Shown here in pieces: positions 46,999 to 58,699 of a stretch of 64,000 bases of DNA. The translations under genes and the position numbers were made by a program. The notes beneath the pieces were generated by a model. It saw only the letters and a program-made list of their open reading frames with translations. It was not told the origin of the DNA and made no database searches. The stretch comes from Lepus europaeus (lineage: Eukaryota; Chordata; Mammalia; Lagomorpha; Leporidae): NCBI RefSeq assembly GCF_033115175.1, contig NC_084838.1, positions 62,092,468 through 62,156,467 of the forward strand, in the 5' to 3' direction. Each line of letters starts with the position of its first letter. Position 1 is the stretch's first letter.

Positions 46999-47575
46999 TT
47001 TTTTCATTTTTAAAAATGTATTTGAGAAGGCTGGTGCTGCAGCTCACTAGGCTAATCCTCCGCCTGCGGTGCTGGCACCCCAGGTTCTAGTCCCGGTTGG
47101 GGCGCTGGATTCTGTCCCGGTTGCTCTTCTTTCAGTACAGCTCTTTGCTGTGGCCCGGGGAAGGCAGTGGAGGATGGCCCAAGTCCTTGGGCCCTGCACC
47201 AGCATGGGAGACCAGGAGGAAGCACCTGTGTCCTGGCTTTGGATCGGCGCAACGCACCGGCCGTAGCGGCCATTTGTGGGGTGCACCAATGGTAGGAAGA
47301 CCTTTCTCTCTGTCTCTCTCTCTCTCTCCCTGTCTAACTCTGCCTATCAAAAAAAAAAAAAATGTATTTGAGAAGCAGATAGAAAGAAATGGTGGAAGCT
47401 AGGTTGTGTTTTAAGCTTGGAGCTGAGAACTCAGTCCAGGTTTTTCATGTAGGTGACTTTAACTTAATTTGAGCCATCAACATTGTTTCCAAGAGTCTGT
47501 ATTAGCAGGAATCTGGAGTCAGGAGCTGGTACCTGGGTGACTCAATCAGTGTCACTGTTGGCCTTGACATCCACC
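46999..47575 (-). repeat. Old CSINE split by a younger CSINE
   Basis: Left stub near 47000-47029 (AAATGTATTTGAGAAG) and right part 47376-47575 (GCTGAGAACTCAGTCCAGGT, AGAGTCTGTATTAGCAGGAA, TGGAGTCAGGAGCTGG) form an old antisense C repeat interrupted by a young one. Confidence 0.7.
47030..47357 (+). repeat. Young CSINE with 18-bp duplication
   Basis: CTCACTAGGCTAATCCTCCG head, TGTGGCCCGGGGAAGGCAGT, and CTGCCTATCAAAAA tail. AAAAATGTATTTGAGAAG at 47012-47029 and 47358-47375 flanks it. Confidence 0.95.
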
Positions 47576-47579
47576 ACAG

Positions 47580-49288
47580 ATTCTCAAATTTTGTGTGTGT
47601 GTACATGGAATACTACAAATGCAAGTGAGCTCATTTTTTTTTTTTTTTTGCTGCTGTTGTTTTTGCTGTTATCTTATAGTTAATTTTATAGCTACAGGTT
47701 ATTTCATCTTTTTGAGAAATTTTTGAGGTCTTGCCTGCTCAAGAATCCATCATAACTGTAGTGCTTTATTTACAACTCATATAAATTTATTCAGTAGAGA
47801 GTAGGTAAAATAGACATGGAGCTTTCTGGAGTTTAATCTAAAAAAAAAGTTTTCTCTTATTAGAGTCTGAGGGACATAACTTCCAGACTGGACTGCAAGT
47901 TTCAGGTTACAAAAGGAGATATTCTGGGTTTGGTGTTGCAGCAGCAATTATCATTGTATCAGCTGCTATATTTAATGTGATTATAATTTATTAGTAGTCT
48001 TTATCTGGAGGCAGAAGCAGATTCCATAATTATTGTGAATCACATGCCCTCCAGGCATTTTAGATTTAACTTTTGTTTACTGTCACTTGTACTGAATATA
48101 TCACTTTGCAATTCATAAAGAAGCACTTCACAGAAAACTAGTAGGTAGTCTACCCCAATATTTTCTATTTTATTAGCCAATGGGAGTTGGCTTTAACCTA
48201 CCCAGCTTATAATTTGTAACCAGAACAGGCAATTTAATCATTTCAAGATGTGTTGTAGCACAGCTCAAAGCTTTAACAAGCCTGCTTCTTTCATTTCTTA
48301 GCTCCTCCCATTCAAGAAGGCTCTTGTATTTTAACAAAGAAAACAGCACTTCTTTTCAGTTTCCCTTGAGGGAAATGTGTATTGAAGCACTTTATAAGGA
48401 AAGTGAAGAGGGGGAGAAAAACAAATATCCAAGATGAGGAGAAATGAACTGGGAAATTTTTGAGGTCATATAAAAATTAAGAGAGAAGTTGGTGCAATTA
48501 TTTTGACAGCAGGTGGGATCTCTAAACTGTTAATTAAGAGACCAACCATTAAGGACATGAAGCTTCAAGTTTCTAGAGAGTTACTCATTCTTTTCTGGTA
48601 TTTTGAGGTTGATTATATGGCACTATTTTTAAATTTCCTTTTACAACTTTAAAAAATGACAGAGGAAGCACCTTAACAAAATGATCATCCCTGAGGGGAC
48701 AAGGGCAAAATTCACTGTTTGCCAGATTCTCGTTTTATTTATCTCAAAACTATTTATTCTATGGACAAAAAGACCATTCATTATGAGAAGCAGAGATAGA
48801 ATTCAACATGCCCACGCTTTGTTAACTAATAAATCAGCCAAATTGGCCCCATAGGAAACCGAATGGGAGTTTCTGCTGATGGAATTAATTGATGGGTGGA
48901 CAGACAGAAAAATGGACAGATGGGTACTGAAAGACAATATTAGTATTCACCTATCAGATATTATCTAATATTAGCTACATCATGTCCATGTCAAACAGAC
49001 AAAAAGAACCAAAAGAAAGCAAATTGGTAGGTAGGTTATGCCCTCTGCAATCACAGTAGCAGCAACTTGAGTAACTGGCAGGAGCTTTGTCTTACTTTTC
49101 TTTACAGCCTTCACATCTATAATTATTCTTCTTATGTAGTAGCTGCTCAATAAATGTCACATAAATTGAGATAAATGCTATGAATTTATGTGTCAGTAAA
49201 CAAAAATGACACTTTTCGTTTAGTGTTGGAAAGAATCTTAACATCAAAAAAGGAAGGCATCCTAAATGGAAATAGAACCACTTCAAGG
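47580..49288. other. Repeat-poor stretch, no gene seen
   Basis: One of the longest stretches here without repeat hallmarks. It has a poly-T run at 47634-47649 and tetranucleotide-like TGGA/ACAG at 48890-48925. 47860-48500 is of higher complexity and could be conserved non-coding DNA; that cannot be judged from one sequence. Confidence 0.45.
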
Positions 49289-49298
49289 CGTTATTCTG

Positions 49299-49620
49299 GG
49301 GGTCAGCACAGTGGCATAGTGGATAAAGCCTCCGCCTGCAGGGCCGGCATATGGGTGCCGGTTCGAATCCCAGCTGTTCCACTTCCGTTCCAGCTCTCTG
49401 CTATGGCCTGGGAAAGCATTAGAAGATGGCCCGAGTCCTTGCATCTCTGCACCTGCTTGGAAGACCCTGAAAAAGCTCCTGGCTCCTGGCTTTGGATCAG
49501 CACAGCTTCAGCTGTTGCAGCCATTTGGGGAGTATACCAGTGGATGGAAGACCTCTCCCTCTCTCTCTGCCTCTCTTTCTCTCTGTAACTCGGACTTTCA
49601 AATAAATAAATAAATCTAAA
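49299..49620 (+). repeat. CSINE with target-site duplication
   Basis: B-box GGTTCGAATCC at 49360-49370; tail TTTCAAATAAATAAATAAAT. CGTTATTCTG at 49289-49298 and 49624-49633, each preceded by AAGG, flanks it. A 132-codon frame over it is incidental. Confidence 0.92.
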
Positions 49621-49779
49621 GGTCGTTATTCTGAAGTAGTTTATCTACAAAATCCTAAAGAGGCCTTGATGAAGGAAGGGGATATTAGAAGGCACTGGAG
49701 TAGGTGAGATGTACAGTACCACCAAGGAGTTCAGTGACCAGAGCAAAAAGATCAGTGGGACCTGGTAATCCTATCATTA

Positions 49780-49880
49780 GTTGAGCAGTCCTGGACAAAT
49801 CTATGGGCCTGCTTCTTATTGTATAAAATAGAAAGTTATATTAATTTACTGCATAGGTCCTTTGCAAGGTCTGATGTATA
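49780..49880 (+). repeat. Possible MIR remnant
   Basis: AGCAGTCCTGGACAAATCTA, GTATAAAATAGAAAGTTATA and GCATAGGTCCTTTGCAAGGT are weakly MIR-like. Confidence 0.35.
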
Positions 49881-50219
49881 TTTTTATAATTCTTATGTCC
49901 TGGTCATGAAATACCTTATTTAATCGCCTAGAAATAAAAAAATGATTCATTGTTATTTCTCTTTTTTTGGAGTTGTGGTGGTGGGGTGGATAGCAGAAAC
50001 ACTGATATCTTTTATTTTCTTTCCAGTTGTGTTATAATTTGGAAAGAATTCTTTGATACACAAAAGCCCTAAAACATTAAGTCTACATAGAATTTCGTTA
50101 AAGTAACAACCTGGAAAAAATTGGATTTCAGAACAAAAAGATTACTTTAAAAAGAAATCTCTCTAAATATGTATATATTGTATATGTATTTGCAAATACA
50201 TATGCCAAGAATCAAACCT

Positions 50220-50572
50220 GGCCAGCGCCGCGGCTCAATAGGCTAATCCTCTGCCTTGCGGCGCCGGCACACCGCGTTCTAGTCCCGATCCGGGCTCCGG
50301 ATTCTGTCCTGGTTGCCCCTCTTCCAGGCCAGCTCTATGCTGTGGCCCAGGAGTGCAGTGGAGGATGGCCCAAGTGCTTGGGCCCTGCACCCCATGGGAG
50401 ACCAGGAGAAGCACCTGGCTCCTGCCTTCAGATCAGCGCGGTGCGCCGGTTGCGACGGCCATTGGAGGGTGAAGCAATGGCAAAAGGAAGACCTTTCTCT
50501 CTGTCTCTCTCTCACTGTCCACTCTGCCTGTCAAAAATAAAAAAATAAAAAATAAATAAAAAATAAATTAAA
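50220..50572 (+). repeat. Young CSINE with 13-bp duplication
   Basis: GGCCAGCGCCGCGGCTCAAT head, GCGGCGCCGGCACACCGCG, and CTGCCTGTCAAAAATAAAAA tail. AAGAATCAAACCT at 50207-50219 and 50573-50585 flanks it. Confidence 0.95.
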
Positions 50573-50585
50573 AAGAATCAAACCT

Positions 50586-51064
50586 ATGCATTTTTATTTT
50601 TAATTAAAATCATTCAGTAATGATTTAGCATTGTATGGGTATATAATAAGACCTTATATTTGATTGTTTTGAGATTTCACATTGGAAATTACCATTGCTT
50701 TAGTCAATAATCTAGTAAAGCATAACTTTCATCCCCAGAGAAGGCAGCTGGCAATTTCCAAACACAAGGCAAACCCTCCATGGATCATAGAGTTCTCTTC
50801 TGATATTTCAGAGGGGTGGGATGACTGCACTTCTGTATTTGTTTCTACTCTGAATGAGGTTTGCCACATGAGGTTTGCATTTTTCATTTATTTTTATCAA
50901 AACTTTTTATTAGAAAATGGCAACTGTACATAGATCTTTGTAGAGGAAACAAAGAGACAAGTATCAAAATCCCATGCAATGCTTGGTAAAGCAAACATGG
51001 GGCAGGTTTGTTCCAATATAAAAAATTTTAAAGAGAAATAGAATTTAAGTGAAATCTGCTAATC
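50586..51064. other. No recognisable feature
   Basis: AT-rich, no repeat hallmark. An 83-codon frame starting 50682 has no recognisable domain. Confidence 0.45.
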
Positions 51065-51076
51065 AAAAGCTAGGGA

Positions 51077-51366
51077 GGCTGGTGCCATGGCTCACTAAGC
51101 TAATCCTCTGCCTGCAGCACCAGCATCCCAGGTTCTAGTCCTGGTTGGGGCGCTGGATTCTGTTCTGGTTGCTCCTCTTCCAGTCCAGCTCTCTGCTGTG
51201 GCCCAGGAGGGCAGTGGAGGATGGCCCAAGTGCTTGGGTCCTGCACCCGCATGGGAGACCAGGAGGAAGCACCTGGCTCCTGGCTTCAGATTGGTGTTAG
51301 TGCACCTGCTGTAGCGGCCATTTGGGTAGTGAACCAACAGAAAAAAAAAAAAAAGGAAGACTTTTT

Positions 51367-51398
<32 letters not shown>

Positions 51399-51416
51399 AC
51401 TGTCTAATTCTGCCTG

Positions 51417-51439
<23 letters not shown>
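51077..51439 (+). repeat. Young CSINE with 12-bp duplication
   Basis: CTCACTAAGCTAATCCTCTG head. It has an internal A-run (51339-51353) and a long A tail. AAAAGCTAGGGA at 51065-51076 and 51440-51451 flanks it. Confidence 0.94.
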
Positions 51440-51448
<9 letters not shown>

Positions 51449-51451
51449 GGA

Positions 51452-52179
51452 GAGGGGAAGGTCTCAATGGAAGAGAAAAGGCAGATGTGAGAGGACTGCC
51501 CTGAAAAAACTGAAAGGAGAGGGCATGTGTTAGATAGAGCTGGTGGTCCTTAGTAGATCAGCTCTATGGAGTGGTGGGGATGCTATTAACCCGCAACAAG
51601 AAAGAAGTGCTCCATCTTGATATAATCGATCTATGGACTTGTTGGACAGTGTACGCTGAATTCCAGGTCAGATCCATGCAGAATAATTAGCGTCTTCTGC
51701 ATAAAGGAATGTCAGATCCAGTAGAGTTTCTACTGCTTCTATCTGGCTTTTTAATCATAGGTACCATTTATCATGTTACCATGGAGTTTTATCTCTACTT
51801 TTCAGATAAAGAAACAAATGAGAAGGAGGCAAAAATGACATTTCCCATATGGGACAGGGCAAGAGTTTGAAATCATGATGCCATTATGATTTTTATGGTT
51901 TTACATGTAGTATTTCTTTTTATTTCATTTGTCTTTTTTTTTTGCTTTGCTTTAATATTTTGTAAACCTTTATTGGCAATGTTAGAAACACAGTTGTAAC
52001 AAGAAGATCTTAATGTTTTTGCCTGAGATAAAATTTAATAAAACTATTTTAAATCTGGAATTCCTCAAGGTGGGAAGTTCAGCATAATGGTGAAAGATGT
52101 GAACATCAGTTTGCTCATCTCAAAGGGAGTTAAAACTCAGCAGGACTGGTAGATGGGCATTTGTTAGAATAATGTATTA
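51452..52179. other. Mostly unrecognised; weak MIR
   Basis: 51755-51880 (ATCTCTACTTTTCAGATAAA, GAAACAAATGAGAAGGAGGC) is weakly like an antisense MIR. The rest holds nothing I recognise. Confidence 0.4.
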
Positions 52180-52690
52180 GGAAATATTTTGAAACACATA
52201 GGAAGGCTGTAAGAATGGAAAAGAAGATTCTATAACCCTATACCCACTTTATTTACTATAATCTGTCCTGTTTGCTCTATCTCATCGCTCTGGGTCTCAG
52301 ACTTTGAAATTCAATTGCATACATTGTGATCCTTTTCTTTTAGATAGTTTGATGTGTGTTTTCTAAGGAAAAGAATATTCCCTGACATAGTTCCAGTATA
52401 GTTATCAATGAAAGTGAATTTAACATGGACATTGGAAATATATCTCACGTGACGTCTCAATTAGAGTTTTGCCAATTTTCCTAGCCACCAATGACCTTTA
52501 CAGCATGTTTTCCCCCCAGGATAGGATCCTTAAGGATTGCATATTGAATTTAGTTATTCTCCTTTTGTTTCCTTTAACATGGAGCAGCTCCTAAAATTCC
52601 TTTGTCTTTCATAACTTTGACATTTTTGAAGAAAATGAAGTTGATGGGCCATTTTTAGAGTCCTTTCTTGGCATCTGGAAATAACTTTCC
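52180..52690 (-). mobile_element. Old antisense L1 3' UTR remnant
   Basis: TGTGTGTTTTCTAAGGAAAA, GAATATTCCCTGACATAGTT, GATAGGATCCTTAAGGATTG and TTTGACATTTTTGAAGAAAA follow the reverse complement of an old mammalian L1 3' UTR. From memory of the consensus. Confidence 0.5.
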
Positions 52691-52699
52691 TGGAGCTTA

Positions 52700-53315
52700 T
52701 TTTTTATAAAAAGCTTTTATTTAATAAATATAAATTTTGTTAAGTACAACTTTTGGATCATAACTGTTCTTCCCCCTATACCCGCCCTCCCACCTCCTAC
52801 TCCCTCTCTCATCCCATTCTTTGTTAAGATTCATTTTTAATTATTTTTATATACAGACGATCAACTCTATATTAAGTAAAGATTTTAACAGTTTGCACCC
52901 ACACAGACAATAAAGTATAAAGTACTGGTTGAAGACTATTTTACCATTAATTCTCATAGTACAACACATTAAGGACAGAGATCCTACATGGGGAGCAAGT
53001 GTACAGTGACTTCTATTGTTGAGTTAACAATTGACAAACTTGGGGCCGGCGCCGTGGCTCACTTGGTTAATCCTCCATCTGCGGCGCTGTCATCCCATAT
53101 AGGCACTGGGTTCTAGTCCCGGTTTTTCCTCTTCCAGTCCAGCTCTCTGCTGTGGCCCAGGAGGGCAGTGGAGGATGGCCCAAGTGCTTGGGCCATGCAC
53201 CTGCGCCCCGCACCTGCATGGGAGACCAGGAGGAAGCACCTGGCTCCTGGCTTCGGATCGGCACGATGCGCCAGCCGCAGCGGCCATTGGAGGGTGAACC
53301 AACGGCAAAGGAAGA

Positions 53316-53360
<45 letters not shown>

Positions 53361-53465
53361 AACTCTACCTGTCAAATAAAAAAAATTGACACTCTTATTT
53401 ATGACATCAGTAATCACCTGAGGCTTTTGTCATGAGCTGCCAAGGCTATGGAATTTATTTTTTAC
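52700..53465 (-). mobile_element. L1 3' end, antisense, split by a CSINE
   Basis: AAGCTTTTATTTAATAAATA, the C-rich tract (CCCGCCCTCCCACCTCCTAC), GTACAACACATTAAGGACAG and, after the CSINE, GACACTCTTATTTATGACAT to CTGCCAAGGCTATGGAA. This is an older relative of the young L1 3' UTR with one copy of the duplicated block. Confidence 0.85.
53042..53383 (+). repeat. CSINE inside the L1 3' end
   Basis: GGGGCCGGCGCCGTGGCTCA head and CTACCTGTCAAATAAAA tail. AATTGACAAACTT (53029-53041) and AATTGACACTCTT (53384-53396) are a slightly diverged duplication. CT tract 53320-53351. Confidence 0.93.
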
Positions 53466-53572
53466 TGAAAGTAAAAATATATGAGAGTCCTTTGGCCTTT
53501 ATATTCCATGCAAGACACACTAAATGTGCAGAGGAACTTTTCTGAATATAATTGCATCTTTTAAAATAAGCA

Positions 53573-53894
53573 TTTAAAAAATATTTATTTATTTATTTAT
53601 TTCAAAGACAGAGTTGAGAGAGAGAGAGAGAGATCTTCCATCTGCTGTTTCACTCCCCAAATGGACACAACTGCCAGAGCAGGGTCAGTCTGGAGCCAGG
53701 AGGCAGGAAGCAGGAGCCAAGAGCTTCTTCTGGGTCTGCCATGTGGATGCAGAGGCCCAAGGACTTGAGCCATTCTCTGCTGCTCTCCAGGGCACATTAG
53801 CAGGGAGCTGAATTGGAATGGAGCAGCTGGGACTCAAACTGGTGCTGACCTTGAGGGTGGCATCTTTACCTGCTATACCACAACACTAGCACCT
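53573..53894 (-). repeat. CSINE, antisense
   Basis: ATATTTATTTATTTATTTAT tail complement, (GA)n 53615-53630, CATCTGCTGTTTCACTCCCC, and head complement ending CACAACACTAGCACC. Confidence 0.88.
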
Positions 53895-53967
53895 AAAAAA
53901 TGCATCCTGTGTTGAAGGAAGAATAGATCAGGGAGAGGCAGGACTTGAAGTATAAGACTGCCATGGT

Positions 53968-54305
53968 TGTAAATGTTGCTTCTGCCTGAAACTCATATGT
54001 TGAAATCCTTAACCCCAGGTGATTGTATTGGGATGTGGGTCTTTGGAGGAGGTGATTACTTTGTTGAGGGCAGACCCTTCCTCAAGAGGATTAATGTCCT
54101 TACAATAGAGGTCCCAGACAGGTGCTTGCCCCCTTCACCCTGTGAAGACAGCAAGAAGATGTCATCTATGTGAAGTGAGCCCCCACCAGATGCTAAATCT
54201 GCTGGTGCCTTGATTTTGAGTTCACTAACATCCTTAACTATGAGGAGTAAGTTTCTGTTGTTTCCAAGCTATCCAATTTATGGTGTTTTGTACAGTAGAC
54301 CAAAG
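53968..54305 (+). mobile_element. MaLR-type LTR (MLT1/MST-like)
   Basis: ACTCATATGTTGAAATCCTT, GTGATTGTATTGGGATGTGG, GATTAATGTCCTTACAATAG, CCTGTGAAGACAGCAAGAAG, CTGCTGGTGCCTTGATTTTG and TTTATGGTGTTTTGTACAGT follow the MaLR LTR order from start to end. Non-coding. Confidence 0.8.
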
Positions 54306-54578
54306 GGAGTAAGAAAAAGTTCTCCATGGTCTGTGACTCATGAACAGCTATTGATGCTGAAGGATATTGTGAATGAGAGAAACTGTCAACCCTGATGAAA
54401 CCTCATCCTATGAAACAGAAAGATTTGGGAGTCATGAGCATGGGACTTTGTTAATATCAGCAGAGGAACTGAAGAAACCCAAGTAAGGAAATGACACAGT
54501 ACTTAAATTAACTAGTTTGAAATATTAAGAATTAGTCTATAAGTAGTACGAATCTCTTAAGTGTTTGACTAGCATTGA

Positions 54579-54609
<31 letters not shown>

Positions 54610-56529
54610 AACACATATATATGAGGCCATCAATTATTTTTGATAAGTATTAAAGGATTTGTTGAAAAGTTATCAAATAGATAAGAAAAAATAGGAAAAC
54701 TTTTATAGAAAATATAACTGAAGGTGTGATTGAAAATACACACACACAGACACAAACACAAATAATATCACGCTGCATGACTCCCACTGCTCTCTTATAA
54801 ACTTGGGCCTTGCTCATCCTTTAAATCAAGATGTGCCTGTCTATCCAGGTTGGGGTTGGAAACTGGAAGAGCTGACATTCTCTGTCTAAGAAAGAATAAT
54901 TTGACATATTGTGATGATGGTGGTGTTGGTTGTGTGAGGAACTGGGAGAGAGGAGAGGGGGTCCAACAGGGCAGAACATTTCTTGAGTAGAGGGGGAGAG
55001 TTGAGAGCCTGACAGGCAAAATAGTGCAAAAGGGATTTTGGATAGAAAGTAATTTCATGGAGAAGAGATTCAATTGTTTGTAGTGGCGTGACCTATACAG
55101 CTTCTCCCACTCTGTAAAACTTTGCTTACTTGTGTGTTTTTTTTTTTTTTTAATGAAAGTGACATGATTTGAGGATGCTTGTAAAGAAGACTGAGGTCGA
55201 TGTTTAGGTTGATTAAATACTAAATTAGATTATATGGAGAAGCTGTCATACAAGATTAAGATTTAAGGGGTGTGGCTTCTTGGCAATTGGCAAAAATTCT
55301 AAGATAGACTCAAACTTTTATGATTTTATAGTTACTGATAGACTTAAAGCCAAGATCTCCAAGGGTACAAGATGGGTACTGATAATATTTGGGTTGTGTG
55401 TGAATTAAATAGAAAATGTGTGTGTGTGTATGATGAAATGATGGAGTGGAAAATAGCAAGATTCAGAAATGGGTGAGTGCAATATATTTCAGATAATGGA
55501 GAACGCTGGAGAAGGAGCTCCTTTTTTTGTTTGCTTTTTTTTTTTTTTTTTTTTTTTTTTTTTGGTCTTGGGGCACTTTTTGACCCTTAAAGGAATTCAA
55601 GCTCTTCTACTTGGTTTCCCAACTTGATTATCTACATCTTTTCTTTTGGGTGTGGCTCCTCCTTCTGTTTATACCAATCTTAGGGGAGAGAAAGTGCTCC
55701 AGGTCAGGTAAGGGAACACTAAGCCCAGCTCATGGAAGGATTTAATATTTTCTCCTTTTCTCAGTTTTCTAAACCATGTTGGAGCAGAGAGGCACTTGCA
55801 AATAAAACTCTCAGGAAGTAGTAGAACACATCAGTCTGGGGAAACAAGTTGGGCAGGCAGAGGTTGAAGTGGGTACTGGGGCTCCCAGGTAAAACTTACA
55901 GACCTCCTGGGGTAGATCCCAAATACCATTATTCAGGGGTGGTGGACTGCTTCTGCAAAAGAATTCAGGGCACTTGAGAAGAATAGTTTTTTTCCCACAT
56001 TGTTCATCAGTTGCCTTTCTATCGTCAACATCTTTAGGACAATCTTCCTCTGTACAGGTATTGACGTTGACCTGAAGAACAATGTTGAGCCTCTGACGAG
56101 ATGATACCCTATTTCTATGTGGAGCCAAATGCTACTGAATGGAGGGTAGATGCTCCTAAAGTTCTGAGACTCTGGGACTTTCTCAAGGAAATATTAAGTG
56201 AAGACCTCATGCAGGTAATCTTTGTTATTTGAGTTGTATAGAGAAAAAACAAAGGAAACTGATTTTGGCCATTTAAAAAATGTAATAAGGAAGTAATAAG
56301 GAAGCAAAACTGACCATAATTAATGCCATCTAGAAAGACATATTCCTGAAAAATTAATGTCTGCAGTTTTCTCAGAGAAAGGAGAGTGAGCATTAAGCTC
56401 TAAACTCTTCATTCAGGATCCATGCGGAGAGCCAGGAAGAGGATCAGAGGTGGAAGATGAATAGGTAAGAGTCTGCCTATTCAATCAGTGCCAATCAGTG
56501 TCCTGGGAGACACGGCCATGCAAACTATA
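54306..56529. other. No recognisable gene
   Basis: Minus-strand frames of 105 and 92 codons (55811-56128, 56115-56393) overlap, but I recognise no domain and the sequence looks non-coding. Simple repeats: poly-T at 55137-55152 and 55534-55563. Confidence 0.4.
54586..54609. repeat. (TA)n microsatellite
   Basis: Twelve TA units, followed by CACATATATATG. Confidence 0.95.
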
Positions 56530-56640
56530 ATCCAAGTGTTGAAATCCTGAAAGGCCAAAATCCCAAAATCACAATCTCAAAAGATTAAAACTTGAATGTT
56601 GAAATTCTGAAAGCCAAAATCTTGAAAACTGTAATTTTGT
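56530..56640 (+). repeat. Short imperfect repeat cluster
   Basis: Repeats of the type TTGAAATCCTGAAAGGCCAA / TTGAAATTCTGAAAGCCAAA with CAAAATCCCAAAATCAC between. Units are about 60 bp apart; origin unknown. Confidence 0.6.
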
Positions 56641-56883
56641 TGGAAACAAAATGTATGCCATATAGGAGGGGTAGAAACCTGAATTCTGGAGGAAGGGATT
56701 GGTATGCTTTCAGCTGTATACAAGATAGCTACCAAACTGTTCAATTATGTGCTACTTCTGCCCCCTTTAAACATAGTATCATGCTTATTTTCAAAAAACA
56801 TTCTTCCTTAGAGACTAAAAAATTCAGCAACCTTCTGATCTGGACACTTGCTGATATAGAAGTTCTTCCAGTTGTTTTTCTTT

Positions 56884-57186
56884 TTTTTAAAGAATTATTT
56901 CATTTATTTGAAAGACAGAGTTACAGAGAGAGCTAGAGCCAGAGAGAAGACTTCCATTCCACTGGTTCACTCCCCAAATAACTGCAATGGCCAGAGCTGA
57001 GCTTATCTGAAGCCAGGAGCCAGGAGCTTCTTCCTGGTCACCCATATGGGTACAGGGATCCAAGGAGTTGGGCTGTATTCTATTGCTTTCCCAGGCCACA
57101 GCAGAGAGCTGGATGGGAAGAGGAGCAGCCAGGATGCCAGCTCTGCAGCCTGGGGCTTTAACCCATTGCATCACAGTGCCGGCCCC
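56884..57186 (-). repeat. CSINE, antisense, internally shortened
   Basis: AAGAATTATTTCATTTATTT tail complement to CATCACAGTGCCGGCCCC. The segment between CAGCCAGGATGCCAG and the head is about 25 bp shorter than in other copies. Confidence 0.88.
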
Positions 57187-57604
57187 TCCTCCAGTGTTAA
57201 AAAATACATCTGATGGTGAACTATTCTTGATTAGAGATTTGACTATTGAAAAAAGTAGAGTTCTTAATTTATCACTAAATATACCAGAAAAGCAGAGCAG
57301 GCATGCACAATTCGATACTTAAAAAAAAATATAATTAATGGTCAAGAAAGTCAGCCAGGTCCTACATTTCACCTCTGTAATATATTTTCAGATGTTGCCT
57401 TTTCATTTCATTTTTATATTTCTTTTGTCTTCTTTAATATTTCCCACCATTTAAAATTGTCACAATATGTTTTAACAATGTTCCATGCCACATATTTCAC
57501 CTCTAGATCATTTCTAATACTGGAAATATAATTTGTGTAGACTTAGCTCTAATTCAGGCAAACTATTTTTAAAGAATTCCAAATGTTATGATTGGGTACT
57601 TAAA

Positions 57605-57715
57605 ATTGTGAAAAAATAGAATTAAAAATCTTTATTTTGGTGCAAAAAAAATTGAAATCCTGACATAGTTTTTTTTTCCCAACATGCATATTCCATGAAA
57701 TTTTTGAAGATTTCC
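57605..57715 (+). mobile_element. Half copy of the inverted-repeat element
   Basis: TCTTTATTTTGGTGCAAAAA, TTGAAATCCTGACATAGTTT, CATGAAATTTTTGAAGA: the same right half as at 18291 and 20404. Confidence 0.55.
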
Positions 57716-57841
57716 TTGAGTATAAATTGGATTTAGTGAATTGTTTTCCAAGCATAGAATGTGGAAAGGAAAAATCATACCTTAACAAAAGAGAAACCTA
57801 GCAGATACCACCTCATCAAATGATCACAATTCAAATCACAA

Positions 57842-58030
57842 GTAATAGTCTGCTGGGAATGGCTCCATACTGGAAACCTTGATACAGATCACAGCTCCTC
57901 ACTTCATTTTGGTCTGGCCTCAGTTGTTTTGGTCATTTGAGAAGTGAACCAATGAAAGGGAGTTCCCTCTCTGTCTTTGTTTTTCTATCTCTTTACCTCT
58001 CAAATAAATTAAATAAATCAATTTTTAAAA
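57842..58030 (+). repeat. 5'-truncated old CSINE
   Basis: CCTTGATACAGATCACAGCT, GGTCATTTGAGAAGTGAACC, CTCTGTCTTTG tract and CCTCTCAAATAAATTAAATA tail. The 5' part is missing. Confidence 0.7.
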
Positions 58031-58699
58031 ATAAAAACCTAACTGTAGATAATAAAGTTCATAGCATTAAGAGACATTGTCAGCAAACTGAATTAAATAG
58101 GCGTTTCTTTTACTACTAAGAGGTATTGTCAGTAAACACTGAAGTAAACAGACTTCACCACAAACATAACAGAGTTAAATGCTGAGCAAAACATTTTTAA
58201 ATTATTTTCAACAGGAGCTAGTCTTGTAACTTTGGTCAGTGGCAAAATGGCTTAGATTCTGACACAAAAAAGAAGTTATGGAGTTATGGTAAAAATAAAC
58301 TAATATTGCAGTTACAGAAATTTTGTTATACAAGGATGTGGAAAAAAACTAGGCAAGATGTTTTACAAAACATTTGCCCTCAACCACCACTTACTTCTAG
58401 AATAAAAGTCCTTGTTAACAATCCCAAAGATCTTTGGATCATAATTTGAAATGCCATAAGAAAATTTCAAGGAGCTGTATCAATATTGATAATAGACTTG
58501 ATTTTTAATTTATATATTGCATTTTATCTTAGTAATGCTGAGTTAACATTACGACATTGATTGTATGTAACTTGGGAAGATTTAGCTTGGAAATTGATAT
58601 GCTTTGCTTGAAAGTTTAATCAATTCTCTTAAAAACGATAAACTACTGTTGTCAACACAGATAAGAATATGAAAGGAAAATTATTTTCAGAACTTTTTT
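58031..58699. other. AT-rich DNA, possibly part of a hAT element
   Basis: No frame and no clear repeat. Since a transposase-like fragment follows, some of this may be its decayed upstream part. Confidence 0.35.

Noticed and set aside
49190-49588. 132-codon frame
   Set aside because: It runs from unrelated sequence into a CSINE; the C-terminal two-thirds is translated SINE.
55811-56393. Two minus-strand frames of 105 and 92 codons as possible exons
   Set aside because: No recognisable domain, frames overlap each other, no supporting splice or homology evidence visible.
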